This document shows, piece by piece, positions 13,301 to 13,425 of a stretch of DNA of 13,425 nt. The notes under the pieces are model-generated. The model made no database searches. It was not told the DNA's origin and saw only the letters and a program-made list of their open reading frames with translations. The stretch lies in NCBI GenBank assembly GCA_021810725.1, contig JAJZIE010000046.1, positions 1 through 13,425 on the forward strand, read 5' to 3'. The DNA comes from Bacillota bacterium (lineage in GTDB: Bacteria > Bacillota > Sulfobacillia > JAJZYS01 > JAJYTV01). The translations under genes and the position numbers were made by a program. Numbering within the stretch: position 1 is the stretch's first letter; each line of letters starts with the position of its first letter.

Positions 13301-13425
13301 ATGGGTTTGAACCTGCTCGGCCGCAGCATCCTCGAACCCGCCGACCTCAGTCCGGAGGAACTCGACTACATCCTCGATCTCGCCGACGAGCTCAGGCTGC
13401 TCAAGGCAGCCGGCAACCTCAGGCC
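13301..13425 (+). CDS. arcB: Ornithine carbamoyltransferase, N-terminal fragment at window edge
   Basis: Only 41 codons are inside the window. ATG 13301 is preceded by GGAAAGGTGG. The start MGLNLLGRSILEPADLSPEE followed by LDYILDLADELRLLKAAG matches the N-terminus of ornithine carbamoyltransferases (typically MxxNLxGRSxLxxxDxxxEE). In the deiminase pathway the enzyme runs catabolically, converting citrulline and phosphate to ornithine and carbamoyl phosphate. Its place 16 bases after arcA supports the catabolic form (arcB) rather than biosynthetic argF. The carbamoyl-phosphate motif STRTR lies outside the window, so this rests on the N-terminus and context. Confidence 0.85.
   Translation, partial: MGLNLLGRSILEPADLSPEELDYILDLADELRLLKAAGNLR

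Noticed and set aside
11704..13329. Long minus-strand frame (541 codons) opposite arcA
   Set aside because: arcA is certain by its catalytic motifs; the opposite frame has shadow-like composition and no ribosome binding site.
1..13425. CRISPR arrays, insertion sequences, tRNA or rRNA genes, phage genes
   Set aside because: No direct-repeat/spacer pattern, transposase-like protein, tRNA-like fold with CCA end, or rRNA stretch was seen. The CACCTCCT at 11806-11813 resembles the 16S 3' end only over eight bases.

Overview
The window is GC-rich DNA (roughly two-thirds G+C by eye) with tightly packed genes, many GTG or TTG starts and strong GGAGG-type ribosome binding sites. Several features point to a high-GC, spore-forming member of the Bacillota (the Symbiobacterium / Thermaerobacter / Limnochordia kind of organism): a LexA with an Ala-Gly cleavage site, a tryptophanase, an arginine deiminase followed by ornithine carbamoyltransferase, and a short protein resembling the alpha/beta small acid-soluble spore proteins. 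The lineage is an inference from gene content; no rRNA or tRNA is present to settle it.

Minus strand, 7192 down to 1. Reading leftwards, the first block is an ECF sigma factor (7192-6647), a membrane-anchored protein overlapping it by 4 bases that is probably its anti-sigma factor (6650-5616), and an anchored SIMPL/DUF541 protein (5559-4849). A SAM-dependent methyltransferase (4675-3887) follows after about 170 bases. A less GC-rich gap (3723-3886) contains a candidate sigma-H-like promoter. It leads into a three-gene block: a coiled-coil protein (3722-3198), a large protein with coiled-coil, PRC-barrel-like and disordered regions (3195-1015), and a polytopic membrane protein resembling Wzx-type flippases (1018-1, cut by the window edge). 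The last two overlap by 4 bases (GTGA). Both coiled-coil proteins begin with a motif recalling the DivIVA N-terminus.

Plus strand, 7367 to 10728. An M14-like zinc carboxypeptidase/deacylase (TTG start) is followed by tryptophanase, the short SASP-like gene with a strong intrinsic terminator, and lexA. The lexA gene has its own promoter (TTGTAT-17-TATATT with extended -10), and a perfect inverted repeat sits on the presumed transcription start. That repeat is not the Bacillus-type GAAC-N4-GTTC SOS box.

Plus strand, 10965 to the end. A small unrecognised lipoprotein comes first. Then there is a 568-base stretch with no convincing gene but several perfect hairpins. The arginine deiminase operon follows: arcA complete, and the first 41 codons of ornithine carbamoyltransferase at the edge. 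The plus-strand genes suggest amino-acid catabolism (tryptophan, arginine, perhaps a peptide or N-acyl substrate). The minus-strand blocks suggest envelope stress sensing and envelope, glycan or spore-surface assembly. The most novel-looking part is the three-gene block at 1-3722.
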